DNA of 64,000 bases, from positions 1,786,001 to 1,850,000 of the forward strand of contig NC_010161.1 in NCBI RefSeq assembly GCF_000196435.1. Reading direction: 5' to 3'. The notes beneath the pieces were generated by a model. It ran no database searches. It was given only the letters and a program-made list of their open reading frames with translations, and had not been told where the DNA came from. Made by a program: the position numbers and the translations under genes. Positions 30,452 through 37,440 of this stretch are shown piece after piece. The stretch's first letter is position 1; every line of letters begins with the position of its first letter. This DNA comes from Bartonella tribocorum CIP 105476. GTDB taxonomy: Bacteria > Pseudomonadota > Alphaproteobacteria > Rhizobiales > Rhizobiaceae.

Positions 30452-32026
30452 GTGAAAAAAAGTCACCCACAACCAGACTCCCAAAATCCAGAAACCCAGA
30501 ATCCAGAGGCTCTCTACGCTAAAGTTAATAAACCACGCAAAAGAGGAGGTCCGCGCATACTAAGCCCAGAAGAAATACAAGCAAATACTAGAAGACACCC
30601 CCCCAGTGACTATGATACGCCTCCTTCTCAACAACAAACAGAAAACATCTATGCTCCCCAAAATCCATCACTAGAAACTGCCTATGCTCCTCAAAGACCA
30701 CTAGGGAATCCCTATGACAGACCTGGTGGGACGCCAAGTAATGGGCGGCGTGCTAGCAGGCTCGCAGATCCCTATGCCGTCGTTAATCTGGCAACGGGTG
30801 AGACAGAGTCCGAACAGCGAATAAATCCCCTCTACGACTCACCGAGCGGAAGCAATCAAGATCTGCGCCCTCCGCAACGACCAGAACATCTCTATGCAGA
30901 GCTTGATTTTAGTGAAAATGGTGGAGGCTCTACCCATAAACCAATAGAAGCTCTCTACGCAAAAGTTAATAAACCACACAGGAGAGGAGGTCCGCGCATA
31001 CCAAGTCCAGAAGAAATACAAAGCAGAGATGCCAGAGAACCTAACAGAGGACAGCCGCCTAGAGGCTATGATACGCCCCCTTCTCAACAACAAGCAGAAA
31101 GCATCTATGCCCCCCAAGATCCCCTACAAGAAACTGCCTATGCCCCACAAAGACCATTAGGGAATCCCTATGACAGACTTGGTGGGACGCCAAGTAATGG
31201 GCGGCGTGCTAAAAAGCTCGCAGCCCCCTATGCCGTCGTTAATCTGGCAACGGGTGAGACAGAATCCGAACAGCGAATAAATCCCCTCTACGATTCACCA
31301 AGCGGTAGCTCTCAAGATCTACGCCCCCCTGCCTCGGAACCAGAAGAACATCTCTATGCAGAGCCTAACTTTGGTCTCAATGGACGCTCTCCCCAAAAAA
31401 CTGTAGAATCTGTCTATGCAAAACTTGGCATGGGTGCTGAAGGCGGTCAAGAATCCCAACAACGGACAAATCCCATATATGAAGGTGTTGGCAGAGCAAC
31501 AACACCTCCTCCCAGAAGCCCGAAAGATCAGCTTACAACAAGTCTTTTAACAAACGTAAGCTTTCAAGAGAATGTAGAAGAAGTCCAAAAGTGGTGTGAA
31601 ATTGTTTATGGTAACAGGCACGCTTTAAATGTACAACTTGCCAAGGTTCTTGACGATCCTAAAAATGGGGAAAATATCCTATGGGAGCTTGCAGAAAATC
31701 CTGAAGGTTCTGCTAGACTTGCAGGTAGAACAGTCTTTGGCATAAAAAGCCCTGATCGCAGAACCGCTGAAGATGGCTTTAATCCCCTTTTCTCAGCTTT
31801 TGAGAAACATGTACATGTGACACAAAAGCTCCATAAACAGTTTACACGTGAGCAAGAAAGAGGTCAAGAACAAGAGAGAGCGGAAGGAACCCCAGAAAAC
31901 AGACGTCGTCATCACCACCATCATCATCGCCATCATCACGCAAGAGGACAAAACCAAGACAGTCCAGAGCACAGCCCACAACGACAAAGACAGGCAGAAA
32001 ACAAAGGAATGTCTTATGCCATGTAA
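30452..32026 (+). CDS. Bep effector with tandem tyrosine-motif repeats, BID and His-rich tail, 524 aa
   Basis: A BepD/E/F-like substrate of VirD4. The N-terminal 350 residues hold a tandem duplication of about 148 residues. Each unit carries EALYAKV, ENIYAPQ or ESIYAPQ, ETAYAPQ, PYAVVNL, NPLYDSP and EHLYAE, and a third partial unit has ESVYAKL and NPIYEGV. Such EPIYA-like sites are phosphorylated by host kinases and bind SH2 proteins. One BID domain follows (about 365-460: QKWCEIVYGNRHALN, then ARLAGRTVFGIKSPDRRTA). The tail has a run of histidines and ends GMSYAM. The start is a GTG at 30452 after AAAGGA. Which bep letter applies is uncertain. Confidence 0.88.
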   Translation: MKKSHPQPDSQNPETQNPEALYAKVNKPRKRGGPRILSPEEIQANTRRHPPSDYDTPPSQQQTENIYAPQNPSLETAYAPQRPLGNPYDRPGGTPSNGRRASRLADPYAVVNLATGETESEQRINPLYDSPSGSNQDLRPPQRPEHLYAELDFSENGGGSTHKPIEALYAKVNKPHRRGGPRIPSPEEIQSRDAREPNRGQPPRGYDTPPSQQQAESIYAPQDPLQETAYAPQRPLGNPYDRLGGTPSNGRRAKKLAAPYAVVNLATGETESEQRINPLYDSPSGSSQDLRPPASEPEEHLYAEPNFGLNGRSPQKTVESVYAKLGMGAEGGQESQQRTNPIYEGVGRATTPPPRSPKDQLTTSLLTNVSFQENVEEVQKWCEIVYGNRHALNVQLAKVLDDPKNGENILWELAENPEGSARLAGRTVFGIKSPDRRTAEDGFNPLFSAFEKHVHVTQKLHKQFTREQERGQEQERAEGTPENRRRHHHHHHRHHHARGQNQDSPEHSPQRQRQAENKGMSYAM

Positions 32027-32089
32027 GGGGAGCATAGAATAAAAACAGATCGTTTTTGTTTTTCATGTAATTTCTTTTTCATAAGTTCT

Positions 32090-32124
32090 CTTGGTGCAAA
32101 TCGTTTTATCGTGATTGCACCAAG
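32090..32124 (+). terminator. hairpin after the tyrosine-repeat effector gene
   Basis: Arms CTTGGTGCAA and TTGCACCAAG, ten perfect pairs, with a 15-base loop, followed by AATTGTTTTAG. The same hairpin with a paired substitution occurs after the next bep gene. The short T run makes it a modest intrinsic terminator. Confidence 0.6.
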
Positions 32125-32369
32125 AATTGTTTTAGAATGTTACATAAAATATGTCCTAAAAATGTATTCTGTAATTTATTATAACTTATTGATAAGATTT
32201 CATAAAAAAACTGTATAAAAGACATAAACGTCCATTACATATCAACTTGAATAGCGCGAAATCTTTGGAGGTCATTCAGTTGGATATCTTCCTTTGTGTA
32301 AAAGTTATCAAAACTAAAAGTGGGGAATGCACCAAAGAGGTTTTCTAGAAATATTGAAAGGAAACATGT
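32125..32369 (+). promoter_or_regulatory. conserved bep upstream cassette 2
   Basis: Promoter TTGATA (32189-32194), 17 bases, TGTATA (32212-32217), and the same leader as in cassettes 1 and 3, ending GAAAGGAAAC before the ATG at 32370. Confidence 0.6.
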
Positions 32370-33188
32370 ATGAAAAAACATCATCCACACCCAGAGCCCC
32401 TCTATGCACAAGTTAATAAACAAAACAGAGGAAACCAGCGCACCCAAAACCCAGAAGAGGACGTTCTATATGCATCTGTTAGCGAGGTCTCCCCTCTTTC
32501 AAGAGGGAGGCGTCCTGATCGGAAAAGTGGGGGGACTGAAACTGATTACACAGAGGTTGCTCCCCCAAAACGTGAAGAGGAAATTCTATACGCATCAGTG
32601 AGCACCTCCTCCCCTCTTTCAAGAGGTAGACACCATACTCAAAGGAATGAAGGTCCTGAAACAGACTATACAGAGGTCTCTCCGCACCAAAAAGGAAGAT
32701 CATCTTCACCTTCTCTCACAACTGACCAAAAGAGTGTAATGCTTTTAAAAAATCCGCAGGTCCAAGCACGTGCAGAAGAGGTCATACATTGGAGTAAAAT
32801 TGTTTATGGCGATGATACAATTTTCCAAAAACATTTGCAAAGCATACTTACAGATCCCAATAAAGGAAAAGAGCTTTCAGATCAACTTGCTGAAGATCCT
32901 GAATCTATACATAGGCTTGCTGGCCGCTCCGCACTTGGACTAAAAAGTCAAACACGCAGAGCAGCTGAAGACGGTTTTAAACCGCTTGTTGACGCCATTG
33001 ATGATTATACAAAGACTGTAGAAGACGCAACAAAGAGGCTATCGCAAACCCCTCTAGCGGAACAAAAACGTCATCACCATCACCACCATCATCATCGTCA
33101 TCACGAAAGGGGACTAAACCAAGAGAGTCCAGAACACAGCCCTCAACGACAAAGACATGGAGACAAAGGAATGGCTTATGCCATGTAA
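32370..33188 (+). CDS. Bep effector with ITIM/ITSM-like tyrosine pairs, BID and His-rich tail, 272 aa
   Basis: A short paralogue of the preceding effector. After EPLYAQV come two 40-residue tandem units (32461-32580 and 32581-32700). Each has LYASV (VLYASV and ILYASV), PLSRGR and TDYTEV. VLYASV and ILYASV fit the ITIM consensus [IVLS]xYxx[VIL], and TDYTEV fits the ITSM consensus TxYxx[VI]. One BID domain covers about 130-225 (VIHWSKIVYGDDTIFQ, then IHRLAGRSALGLKSQTRRAA). The tail has a poly-His run and ends GMAYAM. ATG follows AAAGGA. Host SH2 partners such as SHP2 or Csk are an inference from known tyrosine-phosphorylated Beps. Confidence 0.88.
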   Translation: MKKHHPHPEPLYAQVNKQNRGNQRTQNPEEDVLYASVSEVSPLSRGRRPDRKSGGTETDYTEVAPPKREEEILYASVSTSSPLSRGRHHTQRNEGPETDYTEVSPHQKGRSSSPSLTTDQKSVMLLKNPQVQARAEEVIHWSKIVYGDDTIFQKHLQSILTDPNKGKELSDQLAEDPESIHRLAGRSALGLKSQTRRAAEDGFKPLVDAIDDYTKTVEDATKRLSQTPLAEQKRHHHHHHHHRHHERGLNQESPEHSPQRQRHGDKGMAYAM

Positions 33189-33249
33189 AGTGGCATAAAC
33201 ATAAAACAGATCATTTTTGTTTTTCATATAATCTTTTTTTATAGGTTTT

Positions 33250-33283
33250 CTTGGCGCAAATTGTTTATCGCGATTGCGCCAAG
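33250..33283 (+). terminator. hairpin after the ITIM-like effector gene
   Basis: Arms CTTGGCGCAA and TTGCGCCAAG, ten perfect pairs. Compared with the hairpin at 32090-32124 one base pair has changed from T-A to C-G on both arms, which supports selection on the stem. AATTGTTTTAG follows. Confidence 0.62.
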
Positions 33284-33540
33284 AATTGTTTTAGAATGTT
33301 ACAAAAAGTGATCCTAAAATAGTCCTAAAGATGGACTCTATCATTGATGATAACTTATTGATAAAATTTCATAAAAAAACTGTATAAAAGACACAAAGCT
33401 CCATTACTCTGATCTCAAATAGCGCAGATCTTTGTAGCTCATTCAGTTCGATATCTTCTTTTGTCTCCAAGCGATCCAAGCATAAAGGACGAGAATGCTC
33501 CAAAGAGGTTTTCTAAAACAATTCTTGAAAGGAAACATGC
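33284..33540 (+). promoter_or_regulatory. conserved bep upstream cassette 3
   Basis: Promoter TTGATA (33358-33363), 17 bases, TGTATA (33381-33386). The same leader words as in cassettes 1 and 2 follow (AATAGCGC, ATCTTTG, CATTCAGTT, CCAAAGAGGTTTTCTA) and it ends GAAAGGAAAC before the ATG at 33541. Confidence 0.6.
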
Positions 33541-34833
33541 ATGAAAAAAGACCACCCTCATCCTTTTCCATCCTCTTCAATACAAGAACTTATAAAGCTC
33601 TATGAACAAGCAGCGGCAGAGGTCTCTGGTCCAGCCCCCCTCCCTAAAGAAGCTCCTTCAAAAAGCAAGAGGCTGTCAACAATACTGGAAAAAGATGAGG
33701 AAAGACAATCTCTTTTAAGAGAAGAAACTGTTACGGAGGAAGTTACACAAGCATCCGGTAGGATGACGAATCCAACAACACCATTCACAAGAAGCAGCTC
33801 GACCAAAAGGCCACAAGAACCTGAAACAACACGCGCAACAGTTGCTTCACAAAGGGCAACAAGAATTCTCTCAGAAGAAGAAATCACTCTGTTGCTTCAA
33901 CACAATTCATTGGTTCGAACATATCAAGAAGAAATACAACATTTATCCGCAAATGCCTATGGCAACCCCAATATTTTGCAAGAAAAAATGCAGGAAATTC
34001 AAAGAAATCCCGCTGCAGGAGAAGAACTCTCATGGCGCATGGCAGCTTATCCTGAAAGTCTTGCTAAACTTTCCGGCACCAGCATGTTTGGCTTCAAAAA
34101 TCGAGCGCGCCGACAAGCGGAAGAGAATTTTTCCGCCCTATGTGTCACCCTTGATGGTTATACAGAAGCTGTAAAACAAGCAAGAGAGAGCCTATCACGA
34201 TCTCCAGAGCAAGAACTCAAAAACTATGAACGCTTCATGGGAAAGTCCGCCGTCGCTGAACTTCTAAAAAAACCGTATCACCGTGAAAAAGAAAGCTCTT
34301 CAGAAGCAGAAATTTCCATCCAAATTCACCAACATTCAAAAGTCAAAAGACATCATGCTCAAATCCAGTATTGGTGTAAAGTTGTTTTTGGCGACGAAAA
34401 CATTTTGCAATCACACGTAGAAGTTCTTTTCCAAAACCCTGAAATGATAGAGCAGCTAGCACAGCAACTTGCCGGAAATCCTCAATCTTTTCACAAATAC
34501 GCTGGTCGCAACTTTTGTGGCTTAAAAAATAGAGCACGCAGACATGCTGAAGCAGGTCTTTCTCACCTTATTGATGCCACGGACAACTATGCAACAGCTG
34601 TAACACAAGTAAGAGAGAGCCTTTCAAGAACTCAGCAGACAAACCAAGAACACAATGAAACATCTGAGAGAACGCAAGTCTTGCATCAACAACAAAGTGT
34701 CTCACAGTCTGTGCAACGCCCTGATCCTTCAACAGTAACGCATGAAGGAGCAACGCCCTCTACGCAACAAAGAGAAACAGATTTTCGTCCTCGCAAAACT
34801 GCCGCTCCAAAATCGATGGCTTTTGCCAGCTAA
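33541..34833 (+). CDS. tandem-BID Bep effector, 430 aa
   Basis: Begins like its neighbours (MKKDHPHPF), then a polar Ser/Thr/Pro-rich region without EPIYA-type tyrosines. Two BID domains follow, at about residues 120-225 (YQEEIQHLSANAYGNPNILQ, then LSGTSMFGFKNRARRQA) and about 265-375 (HHAQIQYWCKVVFGDENILQ, then YAGRNFCGLKNRARRHA). The C-terminus is charged and ends PKSMAFAS, the usual Bep tail. B. henselae BepE has two BID domains, and one of them counters cytotoxic effects of other Beps; similarity to BepE is possible but not demonstrated. ATG follows GAAAGGAAA. Confidence 0.87.
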   Translation: MKKDHPHPFPSSSIQELIKLYEQAAAEVSGPAPLPKEAPSKSKRLSTILEKDEERQSLLREETVTEEVTQASGRMTNPTTPFTRSSSTKRPQEPETTRATVASQRATRILSEEEITLLLQHNSLVRTYQEEIQHLSANAYGNPNILQEKMQEIQRNPAAGEELSWRMAAYPESLAKLSGTSMFGFKNRARRQAEENFSALCVTLDGYTEAVKQARESLSRSPEQELKNYERFMGKSAVAELLKKPYHREKESSSEAEISIQIHQHSKVKRHHAQIQYWCKVVFGDENILQSHVEVLFQNPEMIEQLAQQLAGNPQSFHKYAGRNFCGLKNRARRHAEAGLSHLIDATDNYATAVTQVRESLSRTQQTNQEHNETSERTQVLHQQQSVSQSVQRPDPSTVTHEGATPSTQQRETDFRPRKTAAPKSMAFAS

Positions 34834-34865
34834 ACAAACGTAATTCTCGCCTTTGAATCTAACAT

Positions 34866-34901
34866 CTTGGCGCAATCATGAGAAAGGTGGTTTGTGCCAA
34901 G
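34866..34901 (+). terminator. hairpin after the tandem-BID effector gene
   Basis: Arms CTTGGCGCAA and TTGTGCCAAG pair fully if one G-U is allowed. It matches the hairpins after the neighbouring bep genes in position and arm sequence. No strong T run follows. Confidence 0.5.
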
Positions 34902-35137
34902 AAAGAGAGGAAGTTGAAACAAAATTCATTCTCCCATCACTTCATCTAAACACCTGATAAAACAGTATTGAGACAGTGATCATGAACTACAGTAAGAGAG
35001 TAAAATCTTATAAAACTCCTTAGTTTCATATCCTCTCTCATAAAAATACGTGAAAAAGCATAAAACAGAATAAACACTAAGGCACGTTCTTAAATAATAT
35101 TTCAAAACAATATTGGAAGAGCTTGAAAGGAACATAC

Positions 35138-37105
35138 ATGAAAAAAAGAAACCCCTCCCCTTTAATAGCCGAAATGATGGCAAAATTTCAACAACAGGCT
35201 GAACAATCTCCCACCAGTCCCTCCCATTCCCAAGTTTCTCAAAGTGTGCCAAAACCACCTGTACAAAAACGCCCAGAGAATTTGTCACATCCCCCAAAGG
35301 TTGCGCCACCGCCCCCCCTACGTATGAGAGATAAAACACCAGCTGATACAAAAATCCAAAAGCCTGAAACCCAAGAAAGCTCCTCCGCGCACATAAAAAC
35401 GCCTCCACAAAGACCTCCACGTGCAAAAGATAGAGAACAAAACAAACAAACGGCTCAAGAATCCCCCTCTCTACAGACAAAAATGGCTCCGCCCAAACCT
35501 CCACGCATAAAAGATAAAACACCAGCCGACACAAAAATCCAAAAGCCTGAAACCCAAGAAAGCTCCTCCGCGCACATAAAAACGCCTCCACAAAGACCTC
35601 CACGTGCGAAGGATAGAGAACAAAACAAACAAACGGCTCAAGAATCCCCCTCTCTACAGACAAAAATGGCTCCGCCCAAACCTCCACGCATAAAAGATAA
35701 AACACCAGCCGACACAAAAATCCAAAAGCCTGAAACCCAAGAAAGCTCCTCCGCACACATAAAAACGCCTCCACCAAAACCTCCACGTGCAAAAGATAGA
35801 GAACAAAACAAACAAACGGCTCAAGAATCCCCCTCTCTACAGACAAAAATGCCTCCGCCCACCCCCCCACGCATAAAAGATAAAACACCAGCCAACGCAA
35901 CAATCCAAGTGCAAACCAGCACAAAAAACCAAAATCTAGAAACCATTGCTCCAAGTGTTAGACCCAAAACACCACAGCACAGGCAAGTCAGGCAGCAAAG
36001 CAGTTCATCATCACAAAACAGTGAGTCATATGCAGTACCTCCTTCAAGAAAACCACACCAAATAGGAGACAGACAAAAAAGTGAGGCTGCCATCCAAAAA
36101 ACAGCAATTAGACAACCAAAACCGTCTCAGGAGCGTAAAGCATCTATTAATACAATGGAAAAAAAGCTATTGCTCGAAGCATACCATGAAGAAATACGAT
36201 TTTTATGTAAAAAGACTTTTGGTGACCGACTCATTTTAGAATCAAGAATAGAAGCCATCAAAGAAAACCCCAATATGGGAGAACAACTCTTATGGGATGT
36301 TACAAAAAAACCTCAGTCTATTTCTAAGCTTGCTGGTAGAAAAGTTCTTGGCATAAAAAATGGAGCGCGCAAACAAGCTGAAGAAACGCTTTCCCCCCTA
36401 TATGCTGCCATAGAAGGCTTTGTATATACTGCAAAATATGTACAAGAGAATACTTCACAAAATTCTCACACAAAACAACAACAGCATCAACAAGCGCAAC
36501 AGGAAGGAGCAATTAGTCAACACGCACGAAATCCTCTCCATTCAGAAAAGAAAATCCAGCCTCTCTCAAATCAAGAAATTGCCCGCAGAGTTCAACAAAA
36601 CCCATCGGTTCAATATGGTCAAAGAGAAGTCCAATATTGGTGTCAAAAAGTTTATAGAGACCCATTTATTTTTAACGACAGAATGGAAGATATGCAAAAA
36701 ATTCCAGAGATAGGAGAAGAGCTCGTATGGCAAATTGAAAACCATTCTCAGCTTTTTACTCCACTTGCTGGTAAAAAAGTCCTTGGTGTAAAAAACGAAG
36801 CACGCAAAACTGCTGAAGAAAGTCTTTCCACCCTTTGTACCGCCATTAAGGATTATGCAGACACTATAAAACAGGTAAGAGAAAGTATCGTGCTGCACAA
36901 TCAAGAACAACAAAAACACCATCAGCCTCTTAGCGAAATAGATAAAAAATTACAAAAACAGCAAAGCCTATCGCAGTCCGCAAAACCACTTGAACGCTCA
37001 ACAGTAAAGCAGCATAAAGAGCTTACTGAAGCATCGAAACAAGAAGAGCGACCGCCTATTCGACCACGCAAAGCCGAAACATCAAAAACAATGGCTTTAT
37101 CCTGA
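35138..37105 (+). CDS. Bep effector with SH3-ligand repeats and two BID domains, 655 aa
   Basis: Starts at the ATG at 35138 (MKKRNPSPLIAEMM) after GAAAGGAA; a TTG 15 bases upstream is less likely. Residues about 40-260 are Pro-rich and contain three near-identical 61-residue units plus flanking partial ones. Each unit carries TPPQRPPRAKD and APPKPPRIKD, class II PxxPxR SH3-ligand motifs. Two BID domains follow, at about 350-450 (YHEEIRFLCKKTFGDRLILE, then LAGRKVLGIKNGARKQA) and about 505-600 (GQREVQYWCQKVYRDPFIFN). The tail ends KTMALS. SH3 binding in the host is inferred from motif only. Bep letter uncertain; BepF- or BepG-like proteins have multiple BIDs. Confidence 0.87.
   Translation: MKKRNPSPLIAEMMAKFQQQAEQSPTSPSHSQVSQSVPKPPVQKRPENLSHPPKVAPPPPLRMRDKTPADTKIQKPETQESSSAHIKTPPQRPPRAKDREQNKQTAQESPSLQTKMAPPKPPRIKDKTPADTKIQKPETQESSSAHIKTPPQRPPRAKDREQNKQTAQESPSLQTKMAPPKPPRIKDKTPADTKIQKPETQESSSAHIKTPPPKPPRAKDREQNKQTAQESPSLQTKMPPPTPPRIKDKTPANATIQVQTSTKNQNLETIAPSVRPKTPQHRQVRQQSSSSSQNSESYAVPPSRKPHQIGDRQKSEAAIQKTAIRQPKPSQERKASINTMEKKLLLEAYHEEIRFLCKKTFGDRLILESRIEAIKENPNMGEQLLWDVTKKPQSISKLAGRKVLGIKNGARKQAEETLSPLYAAIEGFVYTAKYVQENTSQNSHTKQQQHQQAQQEGAISQHARNPLHSEKKIQPLSNQEIARRVQQNPSVQYGQREVQYWCQKVYRDPFIFNDRMEDMQKIPEIGEELVWQIENHSQLFTPLAGKKVLGVKNEARKTAEESLSTLCTAIKDYADTIKQVRESIVLHNQEQQKHHQPLSEIDKKLQKQQSLSQSAKPLERSTVKQHKELTEASKQEERPPIRPRKAETSKTMALS
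35330..35878 (+). repeat. three 183-bp in-frame tandem repeats
   Basis: Units begin at 35330, 35513 and 35696 (word GATAAAACACCAGC) and a fourth partial unit starts at 35879. The spacing is exactly 183 bases, 61 codons, and the units differ at only a few positions, which points to recent expansion. Lies inside the SH3-ligand effector gene. Confidence 0.92.
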
Positions 37106-37137
37106 TAGTCTCATCATCGTTGGCTTTTCATATAAAA

Positions 37138-37173
37138 CTTTGGTGCAACTATCTCGCCAAGATTGCACCAAAG
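37138..37173 (+). terminator. hairpin after the SH3-ligand effector gene
   Basis: Arms CTTTGGTGCAA and TTGCACCAAAG, eleven perfect pairs, in the same position as the hairpins after the other bep genes. No T run follows, so it may stabilise the 3' end rather than terminate. Confidence 0.5.
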
Positions 37174-37440
37174 ACAGCGTGTAACATACAGAAAAATTTG
37201 AATAAACTGTCATATGACAAAACGCATTGATAAAATTTCACGATAACATTTCATAAAAATTACTACCATTAACGTTGTTCCATTATTAACTTGGTTTCAC
37301 GCAAATAAGGTTAATTTTTTTCAATCATTCGAATAGACATTCTTCTTCGAAGAAGAAAACGCTACGAAAATAATATAAGGCAAAAAGTGCAAAAAAAGCT
37401 TTTAAAAAAACAAATATTAAAAACTTGAAAGGAAATATGC

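Noticed and set aside
35330..35878. possible CRISPR array
   Set aside because: The repeats are 183-bp in-frame coding units without spacers, inside an effector gene.
34980..35954. 324-codon minus-strand frame across the SH3-ligand repeats
   Set aside because: It is the antisense shadow of the repetitive Pro-rich coding region, with a repetitive Phe/Leu/Val translation and no start signal.
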